This document shows positions 24,601 to 38,900 of a stretch of 64,000 nucleotides of DNA, in pieces. Position numbers and translations under genes: made by a program. Source of the stretch: Diorhabda sublineata. Taxonomy: Eukaryota > Arthropoda > Insecta > Coleoptera > Chrysomelidae. The first letter of the stretch is position 1, and each line of letters starts with the position of its first letter. Below the pieces are notes generated by a model that was not told where the DNA came from, ran no database searches, and saw only the letters and a list, made by a program, of their open reading frames with translations. Where the stretch lies: contig NW_026614266.1 of assembly GCF_026230105.1 (NCBI RefSeq), forward strand, positions 124,001-188,000, read 5' to 3'.

Positions 24601-25684
24601 TGGATGTTAATCGCCTATATCTGACAAAGTTAGATGCAAACTCACTCAAATATATGGGAAATGTTGAAATTCGACTTCAAATTAGGAAGATAGACTTTGA
24701 AAATTTTCAATCAACACAAATTGACAATCGACCTCAATGGGCTTCAATGGATGTTAATCGCCTATATCTGACAAAGTTAGATGCAAACTCACTCAAATAT
24801 ATGAGAAATGTTGAAATTCGACTTCAAATTAGGAAGATAGACTTTGAATATTTTCAATCAACACAAATTGACAATCGACCTCAATGGGCTTCAGTGGATG
24901 TCAATCGACGATATCTGACAAAGTTAGATGCAAACACACTCAAATATATGAGAAATGTTGAAATTTGACTTCGAATTAGGGAGATAGACTTTAAAAATTT
25001 TCAATCAACACAAAGTGACAGTCGACCTCAATGGGCTTCAATGGATGTTAATCGCCTATATCTGGCAAAGTTAGATGCAAACTCACTCAAATATATGGGA
25101 AATGTTGAAATTCGACTTCAAATTAGGAAGATAGACTTTGAAAATTTTCAATCAACACAAATTGACAATCGACCTCAATGGGCTTCAATGGATGTTAATC
25201 GACGATATCTGACAAAGTTAGATGCAAACACACTCAAATATATGAGAAATGTTGAAATTTGACTTCGAATTAGGGAGATAGACTTTAAAAATTTTCAATC
25301 AACACAAAGTGACAGTCGACCTCAATGGGCTTCAATGGATGTTAATCGCCTATATCTGACAAAGTTAGATGCAAACTCACTCAAATATATGGGAAATGTT
25401 GAAATTCGACTTCAAATTTGGAAGATAGACTTTGAAAATTTTCAATCAACACAAATTGACAATCGACCTCAATGGGCTTCAATGGATGTTAATCGCCTAT
25501 ATCTGACAAAGTTAGATGCAAACTCACTCAAATTTATAAGAAATGTTGAAATTCGACTTCAAATTAGGAAGATAGACTTTGAAAATTTTCAATCAACACA
25601 AAGTGACAGTCGACCTCAATTGGCTTCAGTAGATGTTAATCGACGATATCTGACAAAGTTAGATGCAAACTCTCTCAAATATAT
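21610..25684. repeat. third copy of the 13.5-17.4 kb block (offsets 8,078 then 8,225)
   Basis: The GACTTGAAAA unit at 21,613 matches 13,534 at about 8,078 bp. GGGCTCCAG (22,246) and the dimer starts 22,691, 22,985, 23,279, 23,719 and 24,013 match 14,466 to 15,788 at 8,225 bp. The change of 147 bp means one extra monomer in the later copy, near 21,900-22,100. ACGCAAAG is absent here although AAATAAGG is present, so this copy split off separately from the 9.7/14.8 kb pair. Confidence 0.82.
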
Positions 25685-27888
25685 GAGAAATGTTGAAATT
25701 CGACTTCAAATTAGGAAGATAGACTTTGAAAATTTTCAATCAACACAAAGTGACAGTCGACCTCAATGGGCTTCAGCGGATGTTAATCGACGATATCTGA
25801 CAAAGTTTGATGCAAACTCTCTCAAATATATAAGAAATGTTGAAATTCGACTTCAAATTAGGAAGATAGACTTTGAAAATTTTCAATCAACACAAATTGA
25901 CAATCGACCTCAATGGGCTTCAGTGGATGTTAATCGACGATATCTGACAAAGTTAGATGCAAACACACTCAAATATATGAGAAATGTTGAAATTCGACTT
26001 CAAATTAGGAAGATAGACTTTGAAAATTTTCAATCAACACAAAGTGACAGTCGACCTCAATGGGCTTCAGCGGATGTTAATCGACGATATCTGACAAAGT
26101 TTGATGCAAACTCTCTCAAATATATAAGAAATGTTGAAATTCGACTTCAAATTAGGAAGATAGACTTTAAAAATTTTCAATCAACACAAAGTGACAGTTG
26201 ACCTCAATGGACTTCAATGGATGTTAATCGCCTATATCTGACAAAGTTAGATGCAAACTCACTCAAATATATGAGAAATGTTGAAATTCGACCTCAAATT
26301 AGGAAGATAGACTTTGAAAATTTTCAATCAACACAAAGTGACAGTCGACCTCAATGGGCTTCAGCGGATGTTAATCGACGATATCTGACAAAGTTTGATG
26401 CAAACTCTCTCAAATATATAAGAAATGTTGAAATTCGACTTCAAATTAGGAAGATAGACTTTAAAAATTTTCAATCAAAACAAAGTGACAGTTGACCTCA
26501 ATGGACTTCAATGGATGTTAATCGACGATATCTGACAAAGTTAGATGCAAACTCTCTCGAATATATGAGAAATGTTGAAATCGACTTCAAATTAGGAAGA
26601 TAGACTTTGAAAATTTTCAATCAACACAAATTGACAATCGACCTCAATGGGCTTCAGTGGATGTTAATCGACGATATCTGACAAAGTTAGATGCAAACAC
26701 ACTCAAATATATGAGAAATGTTGAAATTTGACTTCGAATTAGGGAGATAGACTTTAAAAATTTTCAATCAACACAAAGTGACAGTCGACCTCAATGGGCT
26801 TCAATGGATGTTAATCGCCTATATCTGACAAAGTTAGATGCAAACTCACTCAAATATATGGGAAATGTTGAAATTCGACTTCAAATTAGGAAGATAGACT
26901 TTGAAAATTTTCAATCAACACAAATTGACAATCGACCTCAATGGGCTTCAATGGATGTTAATCGCCTATATCTGACAAAGTTAGATGCAAACTCACTCAA
27001 ATATATGAGAAATGTTGAAATTCGACTTCAAATTAGGAAGATAGACTTTGAATATTTTCAATCAACACAAATTGACAATCGACCTCAATGGGCTTCAGTG
27101 GATGTCAATCGACGATATCTGACAAAGTTAGATGCAAACACACTCAAATATATGAGAAATGTTGAAATTTGACTTCGAATTAGGGAGATAGACTTTAAAA
27201 ATTTTCAATCAACACAAAGTGACAGTCGACCTCAATGGGCTTCAATGGATGTTAATCGCCTATATCTGGCAAAGTTAGATGCAAACTCACTCAAATATAT
27301 GGGAAATGTTGAAATTCGACTTCAAATTAGGAAGATAGACTTTGAAAATTTTCAATCAACACAAATTGACAATCGACCTCAATGGGCTTCAATGGATGTT
27401 AATCGACGATATCTGACAAAGTTAGATGCAAACACACTCAAATATATGAGAAATGTTGAAATTTGACTTCGAATTAGGGAGATAGACTTTAAAAATTTTC
27501 AATCAACACAAAGTGACAGTCGACCTCAATGGGCTTCAATGGATGTTAATCGCCTATATCTGACAAAGTTAGATGCAAACTCACTCAAATATATGGGAAA
27601 TGTTGAAATTCGACTTCAAATTTGGAAGATAGACTTTGAAAATTTTCAATCAACACAAATTGACAATCGACCTCAATGGGCTTCAATGGATGTTAATCGC
27701 CTATATCTGACAAAGTTAGATGCAAACTCACTCAAATTTATAAGAAATGTTGAAATTCGACTTCAAATTAGGAAGATAGACTTTGAAAATTTTCAATCAA
27801 CACAAAGTGACAGTCGACCTCAATTGGCTTCAGTAGATGTTAATCGACGATATCTGACAAAGTTAGATGCAAACTCTCTCAAATATAT
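23700..27888. repeat. 2,204-bp duplication, two copies of the GGGAAATG-marked block
   Basis: Starts 23,719, 24,013, 24,600, 25,041 and 25,335 match 25,923, 26,217, 26,804, 27,245 and 27,539 at 2,204 bp (15 x 147 minus 1). The first copy spans roughly 23,700-25,684 and the second 25,904-27,888. The 220 bp between them is a chimeric join. One difference is TCATAACAAAG (24,271) against TCAAAACAAAG (26,475), a private A-to-T change. Confidence 0.84.
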
Positions 27889-28861
27889 AAGAAATGTTGA
27901 AATTCGACTTCAAATTAGGAAGATAGACTTTGAAAATTTTTAATCAACACAAATTGACAATCGACCTCAATGGGCTTCAATGGATGTTAATCGCCTATAT
28001 CTGACAAAGTTAGATGCAAACGCACTCAAATATATAAGAAATGTTGAAATTCGACTTCAAATTAGGAAGATAGACTTTGAAAATTTTCAATCAACACAAA
28101 TTGACAATCGACCTCAATGGGCTTCAATGGATGTTAATCGCCTATATCTGACAAACTTAGATGCAAACTCACTCAAATATATGAGAAATGTTGAAATTCG
28201 ACTTCAAATTAGGAAGATAGACTTTAAAAATTTTCAATCAACACAAAGTGTCAGTTGACCTCAATGGACTTCAATGGATGTTAATCGCCTATATCTGACA
28301 AAGTTAGATGCAAACACACTCAAATATATGAGAAATGTTGAAATTTGACTTCAAATTAGGGAGATAGACTTTAAAAATTTTCAATCAACACAAAGTGACA
28401 GTCGACCTCAATGGGCTTCAATGGATGTTAATCGCCTATATCTGACAAAGTTAGATGCAAACTCACTCAAATATATAAGAAATGTTGAAATTCGACTTCA
28501 AATTAGGAAGATAGACTTTGAAAATTTTCAATCAACACAAAGTGACAGTTGACCTCAATTGGCTTCAGTAAATGTTAATCCACGATATCTGACAAAGTTA
28601 GATGCAAACTCTCTCAAATATATAAGAAATGTTGAAATTCGACTTCAAATTAGGAAGATAGACTTTGAAAATTTTCAATCAACACAAAGTGACAGTCGAC
28701 CTCAATTGTCTTCAGTAGATGTTAATCGATGATATCTGACAAAGTTAGATGCAAACTCTCTCAAATATATAAGAAATGTTGAAATTCGACTTCAAATTAG
28801 GAAGATAGACTTTGAAAATTTTCAATCAACACAAATTGACAATCGACCTCAATGGGCTTCA

Positions 28862-30625
28862 ATGGATGTTAATCGCCTATATCTGACAAAGTTAGATGCA
28901 AATTCACTCAAATATATAAGAAATGTTGAAATTCGACTTCAAATTAGGAAGATAGATTTTGAAAATTTTCAATCAACACAAATTGACAATCGACCTCAAT
29001 GGGCTTCAATGGATGTTAATCGCCTATATCTGACAAAGTTAGATGCAAACTCACTCAAATATATGAGAAATGTTGAAATTCGACTTCAAATTAGGAAGAT
29101 AGACTTTAAAAATTTTCAATCAACACAAAGTGTCAGTTGACCTCAATGGACTTCAATGGATGTTAATCGCGTATATCTGACAAAGTTAGATGCAAACACA
29201 CTCAAATATATGAGAAATGTTGAAATTCGACTTCAAATTAGGAAGATAGACTTTGAAAATTTTCAATCAACACAAAGTGACAGTCGACCTCAATGGGCTT
29301 CAGTAGATGTTAATCGACGATATCTGACAAAGTTAGATGCAAATTCACTCAAATATATAAGAAATGTTGAAATTCGACTTCAAATTAGGAAGATAGATTT
29401 TGAAAATTTTCAATCAACACAAATTGACAATCGACCTCAATGGGCTTCAATGGATGTTAATCGCCTATATCTGACAAAGTTAGATGCAAACTCACTCAAA
29501 TATATGAGAAATGTTGAAATTCGACTTCAAATTAGGAAGATAGACTTTGAAAATTTTCAATCAACACAAAGTGACAGTCGACCTCAATTGTCTTCAGTAG
29601 ATGTTAATCGATGATATCTGACAAAGTTAGATGCAAACTCTCTCAAATATATAAGAAATGTTGAAATTCGACTTCAAATTAGGAAGATAGACTTTGAAAA
29701 TTTTCAATCAACACAAATTGACAATCGACCTCAATGGGCTTCAATGGATGTTAATCGCCTATATCTGACAAAGTTAGATGCAAATTCACTCAAATATATA
29801 AGAAATGTTGAAATTCGACTTCAAATTAGGAAGATAGATTTTGAAAATTTTCAATCAACACAAATTGACAATCGACCTCAATGGGCTTCAATGGATGTTA
29901 ATCGCCTATATCTGACAAAGTTAGATGCAAACTCACTCAAATATATGAGAAATGTTGAAATTCGACTTCAAATTAGGAAGATAGACTTTAAAAATTTTCA
30001 ATCAACACAAAGTGTCAGTTGACCTCAATGGACTTCAATGGATGTTAATCGCGTATATCTGACAAAGTTAGATGCAAACACACTCAAATATATGAGAAAT
30101 GTTGAAATTCGACTTCAAATTAGGAAGATAGACTTTGAAAATTTTCAATCAACACAAAGTGACAGTCGACCTCAATTGGCTTCAGTAGATGTTAATCGAC
30201 GATATCTGACAAAGTTAGATGCCAACTCTCTCAAATATATAAGAAATGTTGAAATTCGACTTCAAATTAGGAAGATAGACTTTGAAAATTTTCAATCAAC
30301 ACAAATTGACAATCGACCTCAATGGGCTTCAATGGATGTTAATCGCCTATATCTGACAAAGTTAGATGCAAACTCACTCAAATATATGAGGAATGTTGAA
30401 ATTCGACTTCAAATTAGGAAGATAGACTTTAAAAATTTTCGATCAACACAAAGTGACAGTTGACCTCAATGGGCTTCAGTGGATGTTAATCGACGATATC
30501 TGACAAAGTTTGATGCAAACTCTCTCAAATATATAAGAAATGTTGAAATTCGACTTCAAATTAGGAAGATAGACTTTGAAAATTTTCAATCAACACAAAG
30601 TGACAGTTGACCTCAATGGACCTCA
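28862..30625. repeat. 882-bp tandem duplication (6 monomers), two copies
   Basis: Starts 28,862 and 29,156 match 29,744 and 30,038 at exactly 6 x 147. Both copies carry GCAAATTCACTC and AAGATAGATTTTG. The first copy has GCAAATTCACTC also at 29,339, where the second has GCCAACTCTCTC (30,220). That fits a local conversion patch in one of them. Confidence 0.82.
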
Positions 30626-33600
30626 ATGGATGTTAATCGCGTATATCTGACAAAGTTAGATGCAAACACACTCAAATATATGAGAAATGTTGAAATTCGA
30701 CTTCAAATTAGGAAGATAGACTTTGAAAATTTTCAATCAACACAAATTGACAATCGACCTCAATGGGCTTCAATGGATGTTAATCGCCTATATCTGACAA
30801 AGTTAGATGCAAACTCACTCAAATATATGAGAAATGTTGAAATTCGACTTCGAATTAGGGAGATAGACTTTAAAAATTTTCAATCAACACAAAGTGACAG
30901 TTGACCTCAATGGACTTCAATGGATGTTAATCGCGTATATCTGACAAAGTTAGATGCAAACACACTCAAATATATGAGAAATGTTGAAATTTGACTTCGA
31001 ATTAGGGAGATAGACTTTAAAAATTTTCAATCAACACAAAGTGACAGTTGACCTCAATGGACTTCAATGGATGTTAATCGCCTATATCTGACAAAGTTAG
31101 ATGCAAACTCACTCAAATATATGAGAAATGTTGAAATTCGACTTCAAATTAGGAAGATAGACTTTGAAAATTTTCAATCAACACAAAGTGACAGTCGACC
31201 TCAATTGGCTTCAGTAGATGTTAATCGACGATATCTGAAAAAGATAGATGCAAACTCTCTCAAATATATAAGAAATGTTGAAATTCGACTTCAAATTAGG
31301 AAGATAGACTTTGAAAATTTTCAATCAAAACAAATTGACAATCGACCTCAATGGGCTTCAATGGATGTTAATCGCCTATATCTGACAAAGTTAGATGCAA
31401 ACTCACTCAAATATATGAGAAATGTTGAAATTCGACTTCAAATTAGGAAGATAGACTTTGAAAATTTTCAATCAACACAAAGTGACAGTTGACCTCAATG
31501 GACCTCAATGGATGTTAATCGCGTATATCTGACAAAGTTAGATGCAAACACACTCAAATATATGAGAAATGTTGAAATTTGACTTCGAATTAGGGAGATA
31601 GACTTTAAAAATTTTCAATCAACACAAAGTGACAGTTGACCTCAATGGACTTCAATGGATGTTAATCGCCTATATCTGACAAAGTTAGATGCAAACACAC
31701 TCAAATATATGAGAAATGTTGAAATTTGACTTCGAATTAGGAAGATAGACTTTAAAAATTTTCAATCAACACAAAGTGACAGTTGACCTCAATGGACTTA
31801 AATGGATGTTAATCGCCTATATCTGACAAAGTTAGATGCAAACTCACTCAAATATATGAGAAATGTTGAAATTCGACTTCAAATTAGGAAGATAGACTTT
31901 GAAAATTTTCAATCAACACAAAGTGACAGTCGACCTCAATTGGCTTCAGTAGATGTTAATCGACGATATCTGACAAAGTTAGATGCAAACTCTCTCAAAT
32001 ATATAAGAAATGTTGAAATTCGACTTCAAATTAGGAAGATAGACTTTGAAAATTTTCAATCAACACAAATTGACAATCGACCTCAATGGGCTTCAATGGA
32101 TGTTAATCGCCTATATCTGACAAAGTTAGATGCAAACTCACTCAAATATATAAGAAAAGTTGAAATTCGACTTCAAATTAGGAAGATAGATTTTGAAAAT
32201 TTTCAATCAACACAAATTGACAATCGACCTCAATGGGCTTCAATGGATGTTAATCGCCTATATCTGACAAAGTTAGATGCAAACTCACTCAAATATATGA
32301 GAAATGTTGAAATTCGACTTCAAATTAGGAAGATAGACTTTAAAAATTTTCAATCAACACGAAGTGTCAGTTGACCTCAATGGACTTCAATGGATGTTAA
32401 TCGCGTATATCTGACAAAGTTAGATGCAAACACACTCAAATATATGAGAAAAGTTGAAATTCGACTTCAAATTAGGAAGATAGACTTTGAAAATTTTCAA
32501 TCAACACAAAGTGACAGTCGACCTCAATTGGCTTCAGTAGATGTTAATCGACGATATCTGACAAAGTTAGATGCAAACTCTCTCAAATATATAAGAAATG
32601 TTGAAATTCGACTTCAAATTAGGAAGATAGACTTTGAAATTTTCAATCAACACAAAGTGACAGTAGACCTCAATGGGCTTCAATGGAAGTTAATCGACGA
32701 TATCTGACAAAGATAGATGCAAACTCTCTCAAATATATAAGAAATGTTGAAATTCGACTTCAAATTAGGAAGATAGACTTTGAAAATTTTCAATCAACAC
32801 AAAGTGACAGTCGACCTCAATGGACTTCAATGGATGTTAATCGCGTATATCTGACAAAGTTAGATGCAAACACACTCAAATATATGAGAAATGTTGAAAT
32901 TCGACTTCAAATTAGGAAGATAGACTTTGAAAATTTTCAATCAACACAAAGTGACAGTCGACCTCAATTGGCTTCAGTAGATGTTAATCGACGATATCTG
33001 ACAAAGTTAGATGCAAACTCTCTCAAATATATAAGAAATGTTGAAATTCGACTTCAAATTAGGAAGATAGACTTTGAAAATTTTCAATCAACACAAATTG
33101 ACAATCGACCTCAATGGGCTTCAATGGATGTTAATCGCCTATATCTGACAAAGTTAGATGCAAACTCACTCAAATATATATGAAATGTTGAAATTCGACT
33201 TCAAATTAGGAAGATAGATTTTGAAAATTTTCAATCAACACAAATTGACAATCGACCTCAATGGGCTTCAATGGATGTTAATCGCCTATATCTGACAAAG
33301 TTAGATGCAAACTCACTCAAATATATGAGAAATGTTGAAATTCGACTTCAAATTAGGAAGATAGACTTTAAAAATTTTCAATCAACACGAAGTGTCAGTT
33401 GACCTCAATGGACTTCAATGGATGTTAATCGCGTATATCTGACAAAGTTAGATGCAAACACACTCAAATATATGAGAAATGTTGAAATTCGACTTCAAAT
33501 TAGGAAGATAGACTTTGAAAATTTTCAATCAACACAAAGTGACAGTCGACCTCAATTGGCTTCAGTAGATGTTAATCGACGATATCTGACAAAGTTAGAT

Positions 33601-36600
33601 GCAAACTCACTCAAATATATGAGAAATGTTGAAATTCGACTTCAAATTAGGAAGATAGACTTTAAAAATTTTCAATCAACACAAAGTGTCAGTTGACCTC
33701 AATGGACTTCAATGGATGTTAATCGACGATATCTGACAAAGTTAGATGCAAACACACTCAAATATATGAGAAATGTTGAAATTCGACTTCAAATTAGGAA
33801 GATAGACTTTGAAAATTTTCAATCAACACAAATTGACAATCGACCTCAATGGGCTTCAATGGATGTTAATCGCCTATATCTGACAAAGTTAGATGCAAAC
33901 TCACTCAAATATATGAGAAATGTTGAAATTTGACTTCAAATTGGGGAGATAGACTTTAAAAATTTTCAATCAACACAAAGTGACAGTCGACCTCAATTGG
34001 CTTCAGTAGATGTTAATCGACGATATCTGACAAAGTTAGATGCAAACTCTCTCAAATATATAAGAAATGTTGAAATTCGACTTCAAATTAGGAAGATAGA
34101 CTTTGAAAATTTTCAATCAACACAAAGTGACAGTTGACCTCAATTGGCTTCAGTAAATGTTAATCGACGATATCTGACAAAGTTAGATGCAAACTCTCTC
34201 AAATATATAAGAAATGTTGAAATTCGACTTCAAATTAGGAAGATAGACTTTGAAATTTTCAATCAACACAAAGTGACAGTAGACCTCAATGGGCTTCAAT
34301 GGAAGTTAATCGACGATATCTGACAAAGATAGATGCAAACTCTCTCAAATATATGAGAAATGTTGAAATTCGACTTCAAATTAGGAAGATACACTTTGAA
34401 AATTTTCAATCAACACAAATTGACAATTGACCTCAATGGGCTTCAATGGATGTTAATCGCCTATATCTGACAAAGTTAGATGCAAACTCACTCAAATATA
34501 TGAGAAATGTTGAAATTCGACTTCAAATTAGGAAGATAGACTTTGAAATTTTCAATCAACACAAAGTGACAGTAGACCTCAATGGGCTTCAATGGAAGTT
34601 AATCGACGATATCTGACAAAGATAGATGCAAACTCTCTCAAATATATAAGAAATGTTGAAATTCGACTTCAAATTAGGAAGATAGACTTTGAAAATTTTC
34701 AATCAACACAAATTGACAATTGACCTCAATGGGCTTCAATGGATGTTAATCGCCTATATCTGACAAAGTTAGATGCAAACTCACTCAAATATATGAGAAA
34801 TGTTGAAATTCGACTTCAAATTAGGAAGATAGACTTTGAAAATTTTCAATCAACACAAAGTGACAGTCGACCTCAATTGGCTTCAGTAGATGTTAATCGA
34901 CGATATCTGACAAAGTTAGATGCAAACTCTCTCAAATATATAAGAAATGTTGAAATTCGACTTCAAATTAGGAAGATAGACTTTGAAAATTTTCAATCAA
35001 CACAAATTGACAATCGACCTCAATGGGCTTCAATGGATGTTAATCGCCTATATCTGACAAAGTTAGATGCAAACTCACTCAAATATATGAGGAATGTTGA
35101 AATTCGACTTCAAATTAGGAAGATAGACTTTAAAAATTTTCGATCAACACAAAGTGACAGTTGACCTCAATGGGCTTCAGTGGATGTTAATCGACGATAT
35201 CTGACAAAGTTTGATGCAAACTCTCTCAAATATATAAGAAATGTTGAAATTCGACTTCAAATTAGGAAGATAGACTTTGAAAATTTTCAATCAACACAAA
35301 GTGACAGTTGACCTCAATGGACCTCAATGGATGTTAATCGCGTATATCTGACAAAGTTAGATGCAAACACACTCAAATATATGAGAAATGTTGAAATTCG
35401 ACTTCAAATTAGGAAGATAGACTTTGAAAATTTTCAATCAACACAAATTGACAATCGACCTCAATGGGCTTCAATGGATGTTAATCGCCTATATCTGACA
35501 AAGTTAGATGCAAACTCACTCAAATATATGAGAAATGTTGAAATTCGACTTCGAATTAGGGAGATAGACTTTAAAAATTTTCAATCAACACAAAGTGACA
35601 GTTGACCTCAATGGACTTCAATGGATGTTAATCGCGTATATCTGACAAAGTTAGATGCAAACACACTCAAATATATGAGAAATGTTGAAATTTGACTTCG
35701 AATTAGGGAGATAGACTTTAAAAATTTTCAATCAACACAAAGTGACAGTTGACCTCAATGGACTTCAATGGATGTTAATCGCCTATATCTGACAAAGTTA
35801 GATGCAAACTCACTCAAATATATGAGAAATGTTGAAATTCGACTTCAAATTAGGAAGATAGACTTTGAAAATTTTCAATCAACACAAAGTGACAGTCGAC
35901 CTCAATTGGCTTCAGTAGATGTTAATCGACGATATCTGACAAAGTTAGATGCAAACTCACTCAAATATATGAGAAATGTTGAAATTCGACTTCAAATTAG
36001 GAAGATAGACTTTGAAAATTTTCAATCAACACAAAGTGACAGTTGACCTCAATGGACCTCAATGGATGTTAATCGCGTATATCTGACAAAGTTAGATGCA
36101 AACACACTCAAATATATGAGAAATGTTGAAATTTGACTTCGAATTAGGGAGATAGACTTTAAAAATTTTCAATCAACACAAAGTGACAGTTGACCTCAAT
36201 GGACTTCAATGGATGTTAATCGCCTATATCTGACAAAGTTAGATGCAAACACACTCAAATATATGAGAAATGTTGAAATTTGACTTCGAATTAGGAAGAT
36301 AGACTTTAAAAATTTTCAATCAACACAAAGTGACAGTTGACCTCAATGGACTTCAATGGATGTTAATCGCCTATATCTGACAAAGTTAGATGAAACTCAC
36401 TCAAATATATGAGAAATGTTGAAATTCGACTTCAAATTAGGAAGATAGACTTTGAAAATTTTCAATCAACACAAAGTGACAGTCGACCTCAATTGGCTTC
36501 AGTAGATGTTAATCGACGATATCTGACAAAGTTAGATGCAAACTCTCTCAAATATATAAGAAATGTTGAAATTCGACTTCAAATTAGGAAGATAGACTTT

Positions 36601-38900
36601 GAAAATTTTCAATCAACACAAATTGACAATCGACCTCAATGGGCTTCAATGGATGTTAATCGCCTATATCTGACAAAGTTAGATGCAAACTCACTCAAAT
36701 ATATAAGAAAAGTTGAAATTCGACTTCAAATTAGGAAGATAGATTTTGAAAATTTTCAATCAACACAAATTGACAATCGACCTCAATGGGCTTCAATGGA
36801 TGTTAATCGCCTATATCTGACAAAGTTAGATGCAAACTCACTCAAATATATGAGAAATGTTGAAATTCGACTTCAAATTAGGAAGATAGACTTTAAAAAT
36901 TTTCAATCAACACGAAGTGTCAGTTGACCTCAATGGACTTCAATGGATGTTAATCGCGTATATCTGACAAAGTTAGATGCAAACACACTCAAATATATGA
37001 GAAAAGTTGAAATTCGACTTCAAATTAGGAAGATAGACTTTGAAAATTTTCAATCAACACAAAGTGACAGTCGACCTCAATTGGCTTCAGTAGATGTTAA
37101 TCGACGATATCTGACAAAGTTAGATGCAAACTCTCTCAAATATATAAGAAATGTTGAAATTCGACTTCAAATTAGGAAGATAGACTTTGAAATTTTCAAT
37201 CAATACAAAGTGACAGTAGACCTCAATGGGCTTCAATGGAAGTTAATCGACGATATCTGACAAAGATAGATGCAAACTCTCTCAAATATATAAGAAATGT
37301 TGAAATTCGACTTCAAATTAGGAAGATAGACTTTGAAAATTTTCAATCAACACAAAGTGACAGTCGACCTCAATGGACTTCAATGGATGTTAATCGCGTA
37401 TATCTGACAAAGTTAGATGCAAACACACTCAAATATATGAGAAATGTTGAAATTCGACTTCAAATTAGGAAGATAGACTTTGAAAATTTTCAATCAACAC
37501 AAAGTGACAGTCGACCTCAATTGGCTTCAGTAGATGTTAATCGACGATATCTGACAAAGTTAGATGCAAACTCTCTCAAATATATAAGAAATGTTGAAAT
37601 TCGACTTCAAATTAGGAAGATAGACTTTGAAAATTTTCAATCAACACAAATTGACAATCGACCTCAATGGGCTTCAATGGATGTTAATCGCCTATATCTG
37701 ACAAAGTTAGATGCAAACTCACTCAAATATATAAGAAATGTTGAAATTCGACTTCAAATTAGGAAGATAGATTTTGAAAATTTTCAATCAACACAAATTG
37801 ACAATCGACCTCAATGGGCTTCAATGGATGTTAATCGCCTATATCTGACAAAGTTAGATGCAATCTCACTCAAATATATGAGAAATGTTGAAATTCGACT
37901 TCAAATTAGGAAGATAGACTTTAAAAATTTTCAATCAACACGAAGTGTCAGTTGACCTCAATGGACTTCAATGGATGTTAATCGCGTATATCTGACAAAG
38001 TTAGATGCAAACACACTCAAATATATGAGAAATGTTGAAATTCGACTTCAAATTAGGAAGATAGACTTTGAAAATTTTCAATCAACACAAAGTGACAGTC
38101 GACCTCAATTGGCTTCAGTAGATGTTAATCGACGATATCTGACAAAGTTAGATGCAAACTCACTCAAATATATGAGAAATGTTGAAATTCGACTTCAAAT
38201 TAGGAAGATAGACTTTAAAAATTTTCAATCAACACAAAGTGTCAGTTGACCTCAATGGACTTCAATGGATGTTAATCGACGATATCTGACAAAGTTAGAT
38301 GCAAACACACTCAAATATATGAGAAATGTTGAAATTCGACTTCAAATTAGGAAGATAGACTTTGAAAATTTTCAATCAACACAAATTGACAATCGACCTC
38401 AATGGGCTTCAATGGATGTTAATCGCCTATATCTGACAAAGTTAGATGCAAACTCACTCAAATATATGAGAAATGTTGAAATTTGACTTCAAATTGGGGA
38501 GATAGACTTTAAAAATTTTCAATCAACACAAAGTGACAGTCGACCTCAATTGGCTTCAGTAGATGTTAATCGACGATATCTGACAAAGTTAGATGCAAAC
38601 TCTCTCAAATATATAAGAAATGTTGAAATTCGACTTCAAATTAGGAAGATAGACTTTGAAAATTTTCAATCAACACAAAGTGACAGTTGACCTCAATTGG
38701 CTTCAGTAAATGTTAATCGACGATATCTGACAAAGTTAGATGCAAACTCTCTCAAATATATAAGAAATGTTGAAATTCGACTTCAAATTAGGAAGATAGA
38801 CTTTGAAATTTTCAATCAACACAAAGTGACAGTAGACCTCAATGGGCTTCAATGGAAGTTAATCGACGATATCTGACAAAGATAGATGCAAACTCTCTCA
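30150..38900. repeat. roughly 4.6-kb duplication (offsets 4,701 then 4,554/4,553)
   Basis: Starts 30,626 and 31,067 match 35,327 and 35,768 at 4,701 bp. After a three-monomer stretch at 31,067-31,492 that is only two monomers at 35,768-36,046, starts 32,390, 32,683, 33,418 and 33,712 match 36,943, 37,236, 37,971 and 38,265 at 4,553 bp. Rare shared forms are ACACGAAGTGTC, TAAGAAAAGTTG and ATTGGGGAG. The step from 4,701 to 4,554 is one monomer; the step to 4,553 is the C deletion near 36,391. Confidence 0.85.
36356..36501 (+). repeat. 146-bp deletion-type monomer, private event
   Basis: Starts at 36,356 and 36,502 are 146 bp apart. The C of GATGCAAACTC is lost (TTAGATGAAACTCAC). The corresponding copy at 31,802 lacks the deletion, so it arose after the roughly 4.55-kb duplication that relates the two. 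Confidence 0.85.
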
